Below are positions 46,565 to 57,137 of a stretch of DNA of 64,000 nucleotides, piece after piece (positions within the stretch are counted from its first letter, which is position 1; every line of letters begins with the position of its first letter). The notes under the pieces are model-generated. The model worked only from the letters and a program-made list of their open reading frames with translations, was not told the origin of the DNA and searched no databases. The position numbers and the translations under genes are program-made. Origin of the DNA: Rhineura floridana (Eukaryota; Chordata; Lepidosauria; Squamata; Rhineuridae); NCBI RefSeq assembly GCF_030035675.1, contig NC_084482.1:229468943-229532942 (forward strand), written 5' to 3'.

Positions 46565-47869
46565 CCATGATGGCTGTGCTCTGACACCCTAGCCAGAGGC
46601 AACATGCTTCTGAAAACCAGTTGCCGGAAGCCTCAGGAGGTGAGTGTGTTCTTGCACTCGGGTCCTGCTTGCGGGCTTCCCCCAGGCACCTGGTTGGCCA
46701 CTGTGAGAACAGGATGCTGGACTAGATGGGCCACTGGCCTGAACCAGCAGGCTCTTCTTATGTTCTTATAATAATTCAACTGTCCCAATTTCTTCACAGA
46801 AAAGTTCTTGTCCAGATGCTGTAAGTATCTTTTGTCTGTAACTTTCAAAACTTTTAAACAGGTTTCGATTATAATATGTGAGGTGGATCCTGTCAATTAA
46901 AAATCTGCTTCTACAATCACTCTTCCCCTGATAAGGCACATAGTAGCTAAAATTCTGTGGTGGAGACATCCTTGTTTATCTGGTGTTTGCCTGGGGGCTC
47001 CCCTTTTGAAGTCAGGCTTTGGTCTCATCTGCCCCCTATCGCAATTCCTTTGAAAATGTTTTGGAGAGCCACATTCAAAACACAAATCCCACCTGTCTTG
47101 GCTCTTTTGTGTATTGGGGTGATGACTCATTCCTTTGTCCCTTTCATTTCTGCCTCTAGTGAAGTTTGCCTGTTGCTCTGACACAGCCTGCATTTCCCGC
47201 TTTCCCCTAAAGTCCTGATCTCTTAAATATGATTTAAGCTGATTCAGGTCTTGTTCAGAATTCTCTAATACATAGGAAATTAATTTATGATCCTGATTAA
47301 GAGAGCTTAAAAGCAATCCTTTCTTTAATTCTTGATCCAAAAATCTACCACATCTTTCCAATCTAGCTATAAGTTCTGAAAACTTTTCTATATATTTATT
47401 CAGACTACCTCTTTCAGTAATCTCTTTCAGGGAAAATAACTCTTTGTAAAGATATAAGATATGGCTCTTTGTTTTCTTGTTATAGACTCCCTGCAGCTTT
47501 TCATAAATTACCTTTACACTGTTGCAACCTGTACACAGATTCAGTGGTTCATCTGATAGAGCAGAAGTAAGCAGATTTTACTTTTGCATGCTTACGTCTC
47601 CATGAAGCAGTTGCGTCTTCATCAGCAGCTGAGGGTTTTCTCTCAGTCAGCATTCCTTCCAACTCTTCTCGTTCCAGGAGGGCTTTAAATTTTAAATTTC
47701 ATAGTCCGAAGTTATCTTTTTCAAGCCTTGGAACGCGTCTCTCGAGCAAAGATACTTCAGTCATCCTTTCTATCTCTGTTCTTCTTTTCTTTCTAACTTA
47801 AAGTCTCCCTTGTAAGTTACACACAAGCACTTTTTAGCTTCAGCTACAACTTGCATTCAACTTAGTTTG

Positions 47870-47886
47870 CTGGGCCCGTAACCCTA
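47870..47886 (-). other. Copia primer-binding site, half-tRNA type
   Basis: On the minus strand GGGTTACGGGCCCAG follows the 5' LTR end directly. It is complementary, with one mismatch, to the anticodon-stem region of initiator tRNA-Met (CTGGGCCCATAACCC), not to its 3' CCA end. Drosophila copia is known to prime from such a tRNA fragment. Confidence 0.6.
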
Positions 47887-47934
47887 GTTGCGCTGTGTGT
47901 ATTTGTGTGTCCTTAAGCAGCTTTAAGCAGAGTT
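47887..47934 (-). repeat. Copia 5' LTR, first piece
   Basis: GCGCTGTGTGTATTTGTGTGTCCTTAAG matches the 3' LTR start at 39,577. The LTR is interrupted after about 48 bases, and the rest appears from 63,854 on. Confidence 0.65.
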
Positions 47935-48021
47935 TGTGACGTCCTTCCCCAGCACCACCTGTGAAGCTCTCACTTGTGGCTACCAGCAGACAGGAATGTC
48001 AGGTTTTCTTCTTACCCTTTA

Positions 48022-48648
48022 CAGCTCTAGCACAGATTTCAACAAATCCCCCTGCTAGGCCTTACTACCCCACACTCTGTATCTCTTATAACCTTTAGAC
48101 TGTGCCTAGTCTCTGCCTGGCTATCTCGATACCTTGTGTCTATGGGTATAGGTAATGCCCAACACACACACACACCCCGCAGCCTCTTGCATTGAATCAT
48201 ACAGCCCTGGGTTTCTCTGTGGGACTGGATACACTTTCCTCCGATTCGCTGCTGCCACCATTCGATACAACTGTTCAACCTTGGTTACTTTGCTATTCCC
48301 CCTGGTATGTGTTTCCCAGCTGAAGGAATCAGGCTTATATTTAACCAAGAAATATTTATTAAGAACTAGAAATAACAAGTTTACTTTTAGAATGTTTCAC
48401 AAGCGTATGGTTTCATCTATATTCTGTTATGTACTTGACTTCTTACTAATTGCCTCAGAACTCCGACTCACTCTCAACAACACCGACCACCATCCACCTC
48501 CTCAATTCACCACCTCAACCTCTAGATTCAACTGTCATTCTTCCATTTATACGCCCAGCCATTCAAACGCTCAGCCAATCATCCAGCATTCTACTGCTTA
48601 TGTACTCCCCCTCCTCTTTCACTCCACTTACCATATGTCTTCTATGTC
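48022..48648 (-). repeat. Gypsy 3' LTR, larger piece
   Basis: From ACAGCTCTAGCACAGATTTC to ACCATATGTCTTCTAT it matches 62,818-63,440 closely. The remaining LTR end is 58,378-58,420, beyond the L2 insertion. Confidence 0.85.
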
Positions 48649-48751
48649 TTCTCACCTGAGGAACAAGTGACTTAGGAAGGGCGGCTATTTTAGGCTCAAG
48701 AACGAAGCTTTTTATTATTATTATTATTTTTATTAGAGCCTAAACAGTTGT

Positions 48752-48763
48752 AAAGATGGCGGC
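48752..48763 (+). promoter_or_regulatory. YY1-like site at the L2 5' end
   Basis: AAAGATGGCGGC matches the YY1 consensus (AAGATGGCGGC). It lies just inside the 5' end of the L2, before its GC-rich leader. Human L1 has a YY1 site at a similar place that sets the transcription start. Role here is inference. Confidence 0.5.
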
Positions 48764-48959
48764 ATAGGAGGCCGACGCTATAGTCGGAGCTCCGTAAGTC
48801 AAATTTTAATATCCAATTTCACTGCCTTTAACATCTTTTGGGTGCTCATATGTGAGTGGAGTTGTATAGTTCTTACCCCCTTACTTGATGAGGTTCTTCT
48901 CCCTTACCGTGGGGCGAGAGTGACGGTGGCGGCCAAAGAGCATTACGGAGGGCTGCCGG

Positions 48960-49860
48960 AGATTGGACTGCCCTCCTGCCTTTGACACAGAGAGCCGTGG
49001 AGAGCATCAACTGGAGAGAGTGGCCGGAGATTGGACGCAGCCTGCCTTCCTTGCTTTTGGCGCGGAGGGAGAACATCAGCCTGGTGGTGGTGAGAGCACT
49101 GAGGAGGGCGGCCAAGCTTCGGGCGCAACCCGGCGTCGGCAGGAGAGTGCCGTGGTGAGTGGCCGGGCGTGGAGGGGCCGCGGAGAGCCTTGGCCTGACA
49201 GTGGTGAGAGCACCATGGATGGTGGCCAGGTGCTGGGCGCGGCCCAGTGGCGGCGGCGGCAGGAGAACGCCATGGAAGGCGGCAGTAGGAGAACGTGAGA
49301 GAAGGTGGCCGGGCATGGAGGGGCTGTGAAGAGTGTTGGCCTGGGGAAAGAGCGCCGTGAAGAGCAGCCGGAGTGTGGGCGTAGCCCAGGACGGCTAGAG
49401 ACCTGTCTCCCCTGGCTTGGCTTGACACAGAGGGCCGTGGAGAACATCTGCCTGGCAGTGGTGAGAGCACCGAGGAGGGCGGCCAAGTTTTGGGTGCAGC
49501 CCAGCGGCGGCGGGAGAGTGCCGCGGAGAGCAGCCAGGCATGGAGGGGCCGTGGAGAGCCTTGGCCCGGCGGTGGTGAGAGCGCCGTGGAGGGTGGCCAG
49601 GCTGTGAGCATGGCCCGGCGGCAGCAGCAGCAGCGGGAGAACGCCATGGAAGGCGGCAGTGGGAGAGTGCGAGAGAAGGCGGCCGGGCGTGGAGGGGTCG
49701 AGGAGTGTTGGTCCGGTGGCGGCGAGAGAGCACTGCGGGGAGCAGCCGGAGGGTGGGCGCAGCCCGGGACGGCGAGAGACCGGTCTCCCCTGCCTCGGCA
49801 TGGAACGACAGCAACGAAAGAACTCCGCGGAGAACGGCTGGAGGTTGGACACGGCCTGTG
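48960..49860 (+). repeat. GC-rich ~375-bp tandem repeat in the L2 5' leader
   Basis: Two diverged copies follow each other. GGTGAGAGCACTGAGGAGGGCGGCCAAG near 49,090 recurs as GGTGAGAGCACCGAGGAGGGCGGCCAAG near 49,460, and GCAGCCGGAGTGTGGGCG near 49,365 recurs as GCAGCCGGAGGGTGGGCG near 49,743. Long overlapping reading frames on both strands come from the GC-rich composition. Confidence 0.7.
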
Positions 49861-50219
49861 CCGATGGGGGGGATTGGGGGGGATCGACCCGGTGGGCGTT
49901 CAGGCCCATACCTTCCCATGATTGCTGACATTTTCCATTACCGGCTCCGGCTGCGAATGAGTGGAGAACAACGAAGCACTTTAACATTCTTATGTGGATT
50001 TGTCTGGGAGTAGGAGATTTTGCTTGAGTCCCAGGTGGGAGGGGGACATGTGCATGTCAGAGAAGGCTCCTGTGGGGAGGGTGGGGGGCCATGATATCGA
50101 GAGGCTAGGTGGCAGATGCTGGAGGGGTGTGAGGGGCAGGCCATGCCAGTTTTGGGGAACAAGGGATAGATGCATAATATCCATCCCCTGTTCCGGGCCT
50201 GCTCACCACCAGAAGACAA

Positions 50220-51090
50220 CTGGGGGATGTATGGCTCCATCCAACCTTCGACTGCTGTTGTGTAATGCCAGGTCTGTGGTACAGAAAACATCGCTCATCC
50301 ATGACTTGATCATGGATGAGAATGCAGACATGATGTGTATTACGGAGATCTGGCTGGATGAGGCCTCAGCTCCTGTGCTTGAGGCCATGTGTCCAGCCGG
50401 TTTCCGGTTCGCGCAGCAGCCGAGGATTGGTAGGTGGGGCGTGGGAGTGGCAGTCATCTACCGGGGGTCCTTGAGTTTTGCCAGACTCCCTCTTCACGAG
50501 ACCAAGATTGTTGACTGCATGTACTGGAGGTTGGGCCCTAAGGGCAGTCTAGGGATTCTGCTTGTGTACCGCCCACCCCGTTGCACAGCTGACTCCCTGA
50601 CCGAGGTGCTCGAGATTGTCTCGGACGTGCGGGTTCTTTCCCCTAACCTTTTGGTTTTGGGGGACTTTAACCTGCATGCCGAGGCAGCTCTCATAGGGAG
50701 CTCCTCGGGATTTCATGGAAACCATGACTTCCAGGGAACTGCACCTTAGTAATTTTGGGCCCACCCATGTAGCCGGTCATGCTCTTGACCTTGTGTTTGT
50801 CTCGGGAGGGGAAGGAAGTGCTCTGAAAATGGGGGCTGTTTCTTCGAACCCCGTGTCATGGTCAGATCACTATCTGGTGAACATGGACCTCTTATTGCTG
50901 CACATCCTCCGCAGGGGAAAGGGATCTATTAAGATGGTGTATCCCAGACACCTGATGGAGCCAAAAGGATTCCTGAAGTCTCTGGGAGATTTGGAGATGT
51001 CAGAAGGTCGCCCAGTCGAAACCCTGGTGATGGAGTGGAATAGGGAGATCACCAGGGCAATAGACCGGGTGGCCCAAAGCATCCTCTCCC
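50220..51090 (+). pseudogene. Second L2, endonuclease region
   Basis: Motifs are NLRLLLCNARSVVQKTSLIH, ENADMMCITEIWLDE, VGVAVIYRGSLSF, LGILLVYRPPRC, LLVLGDFNLHAEA, then after a frame change near 50,720 FGPTHVAGHALDLVFVSGG and SWSDHYLVNMDL. All endonuclease boxes are recognisable and the SDH motif is intact. The frame goes on to a stop near 51,093. Confidence 0.85.
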
Positions 51091-51375
51091 CCTGAATAGA
51101 ACTCAGATTGCACCCTGGTATACACCATGCTTACGGGGTCTGAGGCAGGAGGTGAGACGACTAGAGCGCCGGTGGCGGAAATCTCACTCCGAAGATGATC
51201 GGACACTCGTTAGAGCGGCAATAGCTGCCTATCAAGTGGCAACAAAGAGGGACTTCCTTGCTGCATCTATTGCGTCCACAGAGTGTTGTCCCAGGAGGCT
51301 GTTCCAAGTGGTCCGAAGCCTGGTCGGTCCGGTTGTGCAGGAACCCTTGGAGCATTCTAAAGCCTCCTGTGACAC

Positions 51376-51657
51376 ATTTGCCAAACACTTTGCTGATAAA
51401 ATCAAGCGCCTGAAGAACACGATTCCGTACGCCGTGGATACAGGAAGTGGGTCATAGTCGGCCAGTTGCACTCCGGGCCAGTGGGATCGGATTCAGCCTC
51501 TTCCCTCTGAGGAAGTGGACAAGGTGCTCTCTACTGTGAGGCCAACCACCTGTTTGTCTGACCCTTGTCCTACGTGGCTCATCGTGGGCTGCAAAGAGAG
51601 ACTGAGCGAAGGGATCAAGGCGATGGTAAATGCTTCCTTGGAAGAGGGTGCAGTGCC
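51376..51657 (+). repeat. 282-bp direct repeat, left copy
   Basis: Identical by eye to 56,856-57,137 (offset 5,480). It is L2 coding sequence just upstream of the reverse transcriptase (AKHFADKIKRLKNTI; CLSDPCPTWLIVGCK). The two copies bracket the foreign L1-containing block. Confidence 0.92.
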
Positions 51658-54600
51658 GGTACATCATTTTATAAAAATTTTCTTTAAGATTATAGCATAG
51701 TGTAAATTTCAAACCTTTTTTCCACATATTTTCCCATTGATCCATTTGTATGTTATGACCAAAATTTTTTGCCCACTTTACCATACACTCTTTTACTTGT
51801 TCTTCCTCCATATCCATTTTCAATAAGAGTTTATACATTTTCGCAATTATATTTTCATCATTTGTACACAGTCCTATTTCAAAATCAGATTTACTTATTT
51901 CAAACCCATACATTTTCTTGTCCATTTTATATCTTTCTAACAATTGTAAATAGGCAAACCATTGAAAACTATATCCTTCCTTTGTCAGTTGTTCTCTCTC
52001 TTTCATTGTATATTCTCCATGTACATTTTCTAATAGTTCTTGATAAGTTAACCATTTCTCTTTTCCAGTCATTTCTCTTCTATAAAACGCTTCTTGACTT
52101 GAGACACATAATGGTATTTTCGAATAAAACCTTGGTTTGTATCTATTCCATATTTTCAACAGAGGACGTCTTATAAAATGATTGTTGAAGTCTACATTTA
52201 CTTTTACTTTGTCATACCATAGATATCCATGCCATCCCCACTTCAAATTATGGCCCTCCAAATCCAATAGTCTTTTATTCCTCAATAAGATCCATTCCTT
52301 TATCCAGACTAGACAGCAGGCAGCAAAATAAAGTCTCAGATTTGGTAATCCCAGTCCTCCTCTTTCTTTGGCATCTTGTAGTAGTTTAAATTTAACTCTT
52401 GGTTTTTTTCCTTGCCATACAAATTTAGAGATATCTTTTTGCCATTGTTTAAAAGGTAAATCAGAGGATATTACAGGTATTGTTTGAAACAAAAACATCA
52501 TTCTCGGTAATACATTCATTTTTATCACAGATATTCTACCCATTAATGACAGTTGTAGTTTATCCCATCTTAGCAAGTCTTTCTTAATCTCTGTCCATAA
52601 TTTTTCATAATTATTATGAAACAACTTTGAGTTTTTATTTGTCATAATGATACCTAAATATTTCAACTTTTTTTCTATTGTAAAATCTGTCTTGTCCATT
52701 AACTCTTTCTGTTCCCTTAAAGTTAAATTTTTCACCAACATCTTTGTTTTTTGATTGTTGATCTTAAATCCTGCTAACGGTCCAAATTCTTTTAATTTGT
52801 CCATCAATATATGAATTCCTTCCAAAGGGTTTTCTAGTACAATTATCAAGTCATCAGCAAATGCTCTCAATTTATATTCTTCTTTTTTTATCTTTAATCC
52901 CGAAATCCTTTTATCTTGCCTTATATCTCTAAGCAGCACTTCTAAGACCAGAATAAATAAAAGGGGAGATAATGGACATCCCTGTCTTGTACCCTTTTGT
53001 ATTTCACATGAATCCGTTAAATCTCCGTTAACAATTATCTGGGCCTTCTGAGATGTATAAATCGATCTAATCCATTTTATAAAATTGTCTCCAAAATCCA
53101 TTTGCTCCAAAACCTGAAACATAAATATCCAATTCAAATTATCAAATGCTTTTTCAGCATCTAAAAAAATCAAAGCTGCTTGTTTATCATTTCGTTGTTC
53201 TAAATATTCCAACACATTCAAGACATTCCTGACGTTGTCACGTAATTGTCTTTTAGGTAAAAACCCTGATTGATCTTCCTGAATAAATTGTTGCAATATT
53301 ATTTTCAATCTTTCTGCCAAGATCATTGTAAAAATTTTATAGTCATTATTCAATAGAGATATTGGCCGATAATTTTTTGTTTTAGTTAAATCTTGCTCCT
53401 CTTTAGGTATTAATGTTATATTAGCATTTTTCCAACTATCCGGTATCTTTCCCTCTTGCAGAATAAAATTCATTGTAGACTGTAAAGGTAGCAAGAGTTC
53501 TTCCTCCAAACATTTATAATACATTGCAGATAACCCATCTGGTCCTGGCGCCTTTCCTAATTTAATTTTGTTTATAGCTTCAGATATCTCTCTTGACGTA
53601 ATAGGGCCATTAATAGCTTGTCTCTGAAAATCTGTAATTTTAGGCAAATTCTGTTTAGATATATACTCTTCTATTTTTTCAGATGGAATTTCCTGACACT
53701 TGTACAATGTTGAATAATATTGATGAAAAATCTTTTTAATTTTTACATTATCTGTCAGCGTCTCATCTCCTTCTTGTATCTTTAAAATAATATTTTTTTG
53801 ACGTTCTTTTCTTAATTTATATGCTAACCATTTCCCAGGTTTATTTGCAAATTCAAAAGTCCTTTGTTTAGCAAAATTTAGTTTCCTTTCAATTTCTCTA
53901 ACTGTCAACATTGACACTTGTTTCTGTAACATTTTAATTTGATTTACAATAGAAACTTTAGTTGGATTCTTTTTCAATTCTTCCTCTTTTTGTTTTATTT
54001 CTTCCAAAATTAATTGCATTTTCTGTTGTTTCTTTTTTTTTAATTCAGAGTTACATTTAATAAAATATCCCCTCATAAATGCCTTACTTGTATCCCAAAC
54101 GATATTTTCACTTGTTCCTTTATGTAAATTATGTTCAAAAAACTCTTTTAATTTCTTCTTACATTCTTGTACTACTTTGTCATTCTGAAGTAAAGATTCA
54201 TTTAGTCTCCATCTAAATCCAAGATTTTTTTTTTTTAAAGTTAATATCACAGGATTGTGGTCCGAAAAAGTTTTTGGTAATATATCCATTTTAAAAATAT
54301 CCTTCGCTAAAATTTTAGACATCCAAATCATATCAATCCTCGAGAATGTTTTGTGTCTTTCTGAAAAATAAGTAAATTCCTTTGCGTTATCATTTATATA
54401 TCTCCAGGTATCCACCAATTCTAAATGTTCCATCAGTTCAAAGCAAATCTTCGGTAATTTACCCTGTGTCTCTTTGATATTTTTTTCAGAAAGCCTATCA
54501 ATTTTTGGTGAGATTACCCCATTCCAATCACCCATGACGCACCAATGATCATATGAAAACTCTGACAATTTTTCCATAAGTCCTGTGTAAAACCTTGTTT

Positions 54601-54939
54601 TATCTTCATTGGGAGCATAAATACCCACTATCAAAATGTTTGTACCCTGTAAAGTAATTTCAACCCCCACAAATCTACCACTATCATCCAGTAATACCAA
54701 TTTAGGAAGCAATTGTGGGTTAATGTAAAGAACAACTCCATTTTTTTTTTTGGTCCAGCTGAAATAAATTCTTCACCCAAATTTTTACAAATCAAATATT
54801 TGGAATCTTTCTTCTTAATATGAGTTTCTTGTAAACAAATTATATCCAATTTTAATTTTTTCAAATAATGAAACACTTTCTTTCTCTTCTGCGCCGTGTT
54901 GGCTCCATTTATATTCCAAGTTAGATATTTGTAATCCAT
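51658..54939 (-). pseudogene. L1 ORF2, nearly intact, C-terminus cut off
   Basis: Starts MDYKYLTWNINGANTAQKRK at 54,939 with endonuclease motifs ICLQETH, IVGIYAPNEDK, VMGDWNGVISPKID and FSDHNPVILTL. Reverse transcriptase follows with KAPGPDGLSAMYYKCLEEE, NYRPISLLNNDYKIFTMIL, DQSGFLPKRQLRDNVRNVL, ALIFLDAEKAFDNLNWIFM, GTRQGCPLSPLLFILVLEVL and the catalytic FADDLIIVLE. One frame change falls in the 11-T run at about 54,741-54,751; from 54,712 on more than 1,000 codons are open. It ends at YKMMY (51,658), short of the usual tail. This is the most intact coding sequence among the LINEs here and must be young. Confidence 0.92.
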
Positions 54940-54954
54940 CTTTAAGCGTGTATT

Positions 54955-55863
54955 TTAAAATGTGCCTGATGCTCCTTTTAATCCATCATCTTCCTTCCCC
55001 TCCTCTGCATATCCTTGTTGACTTTGTTTCCCAGGAATTATATCCATATCTTTGAGTTTATCTTCTTCCATATCTTTTGAAGCTTTTCTCAAGAAGTCCC
55101 TTGCTTTTTGAACAGCATTCAATCTATATTTCTGTTGTCTGAATGTAAAGATCACTCCTTCTGGAACATCCCATCTAAATTGAATTTTGCATTGCTTAAG
55201 TTTTTCTGTAAGGAAAGCATATTCTTTTCTCTTATGTAGAAGTCTAATAGGAATTTCTTTCATCACCAGTATTTCCTTACCATCAATTTTAAAGGTATTT
55301 TTAAAGTGTTGCTGTAATACCATATCTCTGGTCGTCTTCTTTATAAAATGAACAAGCACATCTCTTGGAATTTTTTTCATTGTTGCATATCTGGAATTAA
55401 TTCTATAAACTTTGTCTATTTCAAATTCCATCCGCTCTTCATTCAAATCCAGAAATTTTACTAAAGCATTAACAATTTTATCTCTGATGTCTTCACCTAT
55501 TTCCTCAGGGATTGCACGGAATCTCAAACAATGCTCTTTATTTCTCATTTCAGTCACAGCCAAATAGTCCAAGTTTTTTTCTAATTCCAGATTTAATATA
55601 TCTGTTCTATTCTCCAAGATTTGTACCTTTTCTTTAGTATTTTTTGCATCCTCCTTTATTTGCCCAATTGTCCCTTTAATCTCATCCACTTGTGTTTTAA
55701 TATAGTCTTTTATATCTATCAATTCAGTTTTCATTTCCTGTTTTATAGCATTAATCCCTTCCATTATTTTTTGAAACATATCTGGGGGTATAGCCCCTTC
55801 CTGTGGGTCAATAGAACCTCTTCGCTCCTGGGCCCTAGTTGCTTTTTTAGTTGTCATTTTCAA
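54955..55863 (-). CDS. L1 ORF1 protein, complete
   Basis: A 302-codon open frame, the usual ORF1p length. The charged N-terminus and coiled coil (TGQIKEDAKNTKEKVQILEN region, about residues 40-105) trimerise the protein. An RRM-like core (HCLRFRAIPEEIGEDIRDKI) and a C-terminal domain (RDMVLQQHFKNTFKIDGKEI, IRLLHKRKEYAFLTEKLKQC, GVIFTFRQQKYRLNAVQKAR) bind RNA. It ends 15 bases before the ORF2 start at 54,939. No defect seen. The half-L1 ORF1 at 41,599-42,261 is a relative lacking the C-terminal domain. Confidence 0.9.
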   Translation of the reverse strand: MKMTTKKATRAQERRGSIDPQEGAIPPDMFQKIMEGINAIKQEMKTELIDIKDYIKTQVDEIKGTIGQIKEDAKNTKEKVQILENRTDILNLELEKNLDYLAVTEMRNKEHCLRFRAIPEEIGEDIRDKIVNALVKFLDLNEERMEFEIDKVYRINSRYATMKKIPRDVLVHFIKKTTRDMVLQQHFKNTFKIDGKEILVMKEIPIRLLHKRKEYAFLTEKLKQCKIQFRWDVPEGVIFTFRQQKYRLNAVQKARDFLRKASKDMEEDKLKDMDIIPGKQSQQGYAEEGKEDDGLKGASGTF

Positions 55864-56673
55864 AAGAAGCCTTTAATTTCTGATATTAACCACTGTTCCC
55901 AAAACCTAGAGGCAGTCTATTTCTTTTTTTTTTCCTCCACCAACAAAAGAGTTAATATTCCAGGCCTGTTATTATAGTCCAGCCAGCACAACACAGTTCT
56001 TATCTACGTCCAAGAATGCAAAACAATCCTGGTTCCCAGTACAGCCAACACCAAGCGATTAGTAACATATACGAACAGCAGATTCGTCCAAAAAAAAATA
56101 GTCCAAGGAGAAAAATAGTCCAAAATATATTTCCATCAAATAATAATTACCTCTCATCCGTTTTTAAACTTTAAAACTCCAAATTCAGGCCAGCTTTTTG
56201 TCGTAAAAAAAATATATAAGTTGTTTACATTTTCTTTCTTCCTTAATTATATTTAAAAGAGAAAAAGTATGACTCACCCAGGTTTCTCAGTTGCTGATTC
56301 GTAAACAAATCCCTTTTATTGTAGTAATTTAAGCCAAATGATAAGATTTAGACAGAAGTAGGCTCGCTGGTTAAGGACGTTTTTTTAAGAGGAAAAAAAA
56401 CGCTTCGCTTTTTTCCAGTACAGCTTGCATGGAAATCCTGACTCCGTCTTCAGCCGCTCGGCATGCCTTCTTATCTCAGGGATTTCCTGATCAATTCCAG
56501 CCGCCGACAGCTCAACGAAGTCTTGTGGAAAATCTGATCGGTTCTCCTATACCTTGGAGAACATTTAAGCCAGTCAAAGTTTCCTTTTAACTGGCTTTTA
56601 ACCTGAAAAAAGCTTCCTCTGAGGCAGAGATCTCTCAGGGACAGGCACCAGCTGAGCACTCACTTCCGGGAAG
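55864..56673 (-). promoter_or_regulatory. L1 5' UTR
   Basis: About 810 bases from the ORF1 start to the L1 5' end. The terminal part (CAGCTGGTGCCTGTCCCTGAG on the minus strand) parallels the 5' end of the half-L1 at 42,870-42,975, so two copies agree on where the element begins. Promoter function is by analogy. Confidence 0.6.
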
Positions 56674-56675
56674 TC

Positions 56676-56855
56676 CTTTAATAAAATCAGTTTCAAGGAG
56701 GCCATCCTTTTTCACACAGCCTGGCTAGACAGACTAACATTAGCAAATTCCAACTTCTCACCATGGTATAACCTCTTTAAAACTGACCAAACAAAAGCAA
56801 ACTACTTAGATTTTCTCACTTCAGTAAACCTGCCTCACGCCTACACAGCCCTGAG
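56676..56855 (+). mobile_element. Scrap of a LINE C-terminal region
   Basis: About 180 bases are open in one frame, with TAWLDRLTLANSNFSPWYNL and ANYLDFLTSVNLPHAYTALR. The pattern YLDFLT..NLPHAYT resembles YLDFLTIPKLRHSFT in the Vingi-like LINE at 33.7 kb, so it is probably the same clade from another locus. It joins L2 sequence at ATTTGCC. Confidence 0.55.
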
Positions 56856-57137
56856 ATTTGCCAAACACTTTGCTGATAAAATCAAGCGCCTGAAGAACAC
56901 GATTCCGTACGCCGTGGATACAGGAAGTGGGTCATAGTCGGCCAGTTGCACTCCGGGCCAGTGGGATCGGATTCAGCCTCTTCCCTCTGAGGAAGTGGAC
57001 AAGGTGCTCTCTACTGTGAGGCCAACCACCTGTTTGTCTGACCCTTGTCCTACGTGGCTCATCGTGGGCTGCAAAGAGAGACTGAGCGAAGGGATCAAGG
57101 CGATGGTAAATGCTTCCTTGGAAGAGGGTGCAGTGCC
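56856..57137 (+). repeat. 282-bp direct repeat, right copy
   Basis: Same as 51,376-51,657. The L2 continues from here into its reverse transcriptase. Confidence 0.92.

Larger units (their letters stand above)
43880..46768 (+). mobile_element. CR1 LINE, 5'-truncated, nearly intact
   Basis: Inserted in copia. It begins inside the endonuclease (VIPGYKLYRKDREGRIGGGV), continues with VVVMGDFNYPDIDW and GSSDHSAIKL, then reverse transcriptase with NYRPVSLTSVPGKLVESMI, DIVYLDFQKAFDKVPHQRLL, SGVPQGSVLGPVLFNLFIND and FADDTKLFR, and the C-terminus ending RRLDKFMEDRAINGY at 46,561. The 3' UTR ends in a TTCTTATGTTCTTAT tail. The only defect I see in about 890 codons is one frame change near 45,105, in the NKSPGPDG motif. 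Few changes mean a young insertion. Confidence 0.93.
51658..56855 (-). mobile_element. 5.2-kb foreign block: L1 lacking its 3' end plus a LINE scrap
   Basis: The block between the 282-bp repeats contains an L1 on the minus strand (51,658-56,673) that stops abruptly in ORF2 with no 3' UTR or poly(A), followed on the right by about 180 bases of another LINE. This is not what a normal L1 insertion leaves; it looks like a copied piece of another locus where an L1 sat in a LINE. Confidence 0.75.

Noticed and set aside
48873-49987. Long reading frames up to 303 codons on the minus strand, and a possible CpG-island gene
   Set aside because: GC-rich, low-complexity tandem repeats of the L2 leader; the frames are open on both strands and show no domain.
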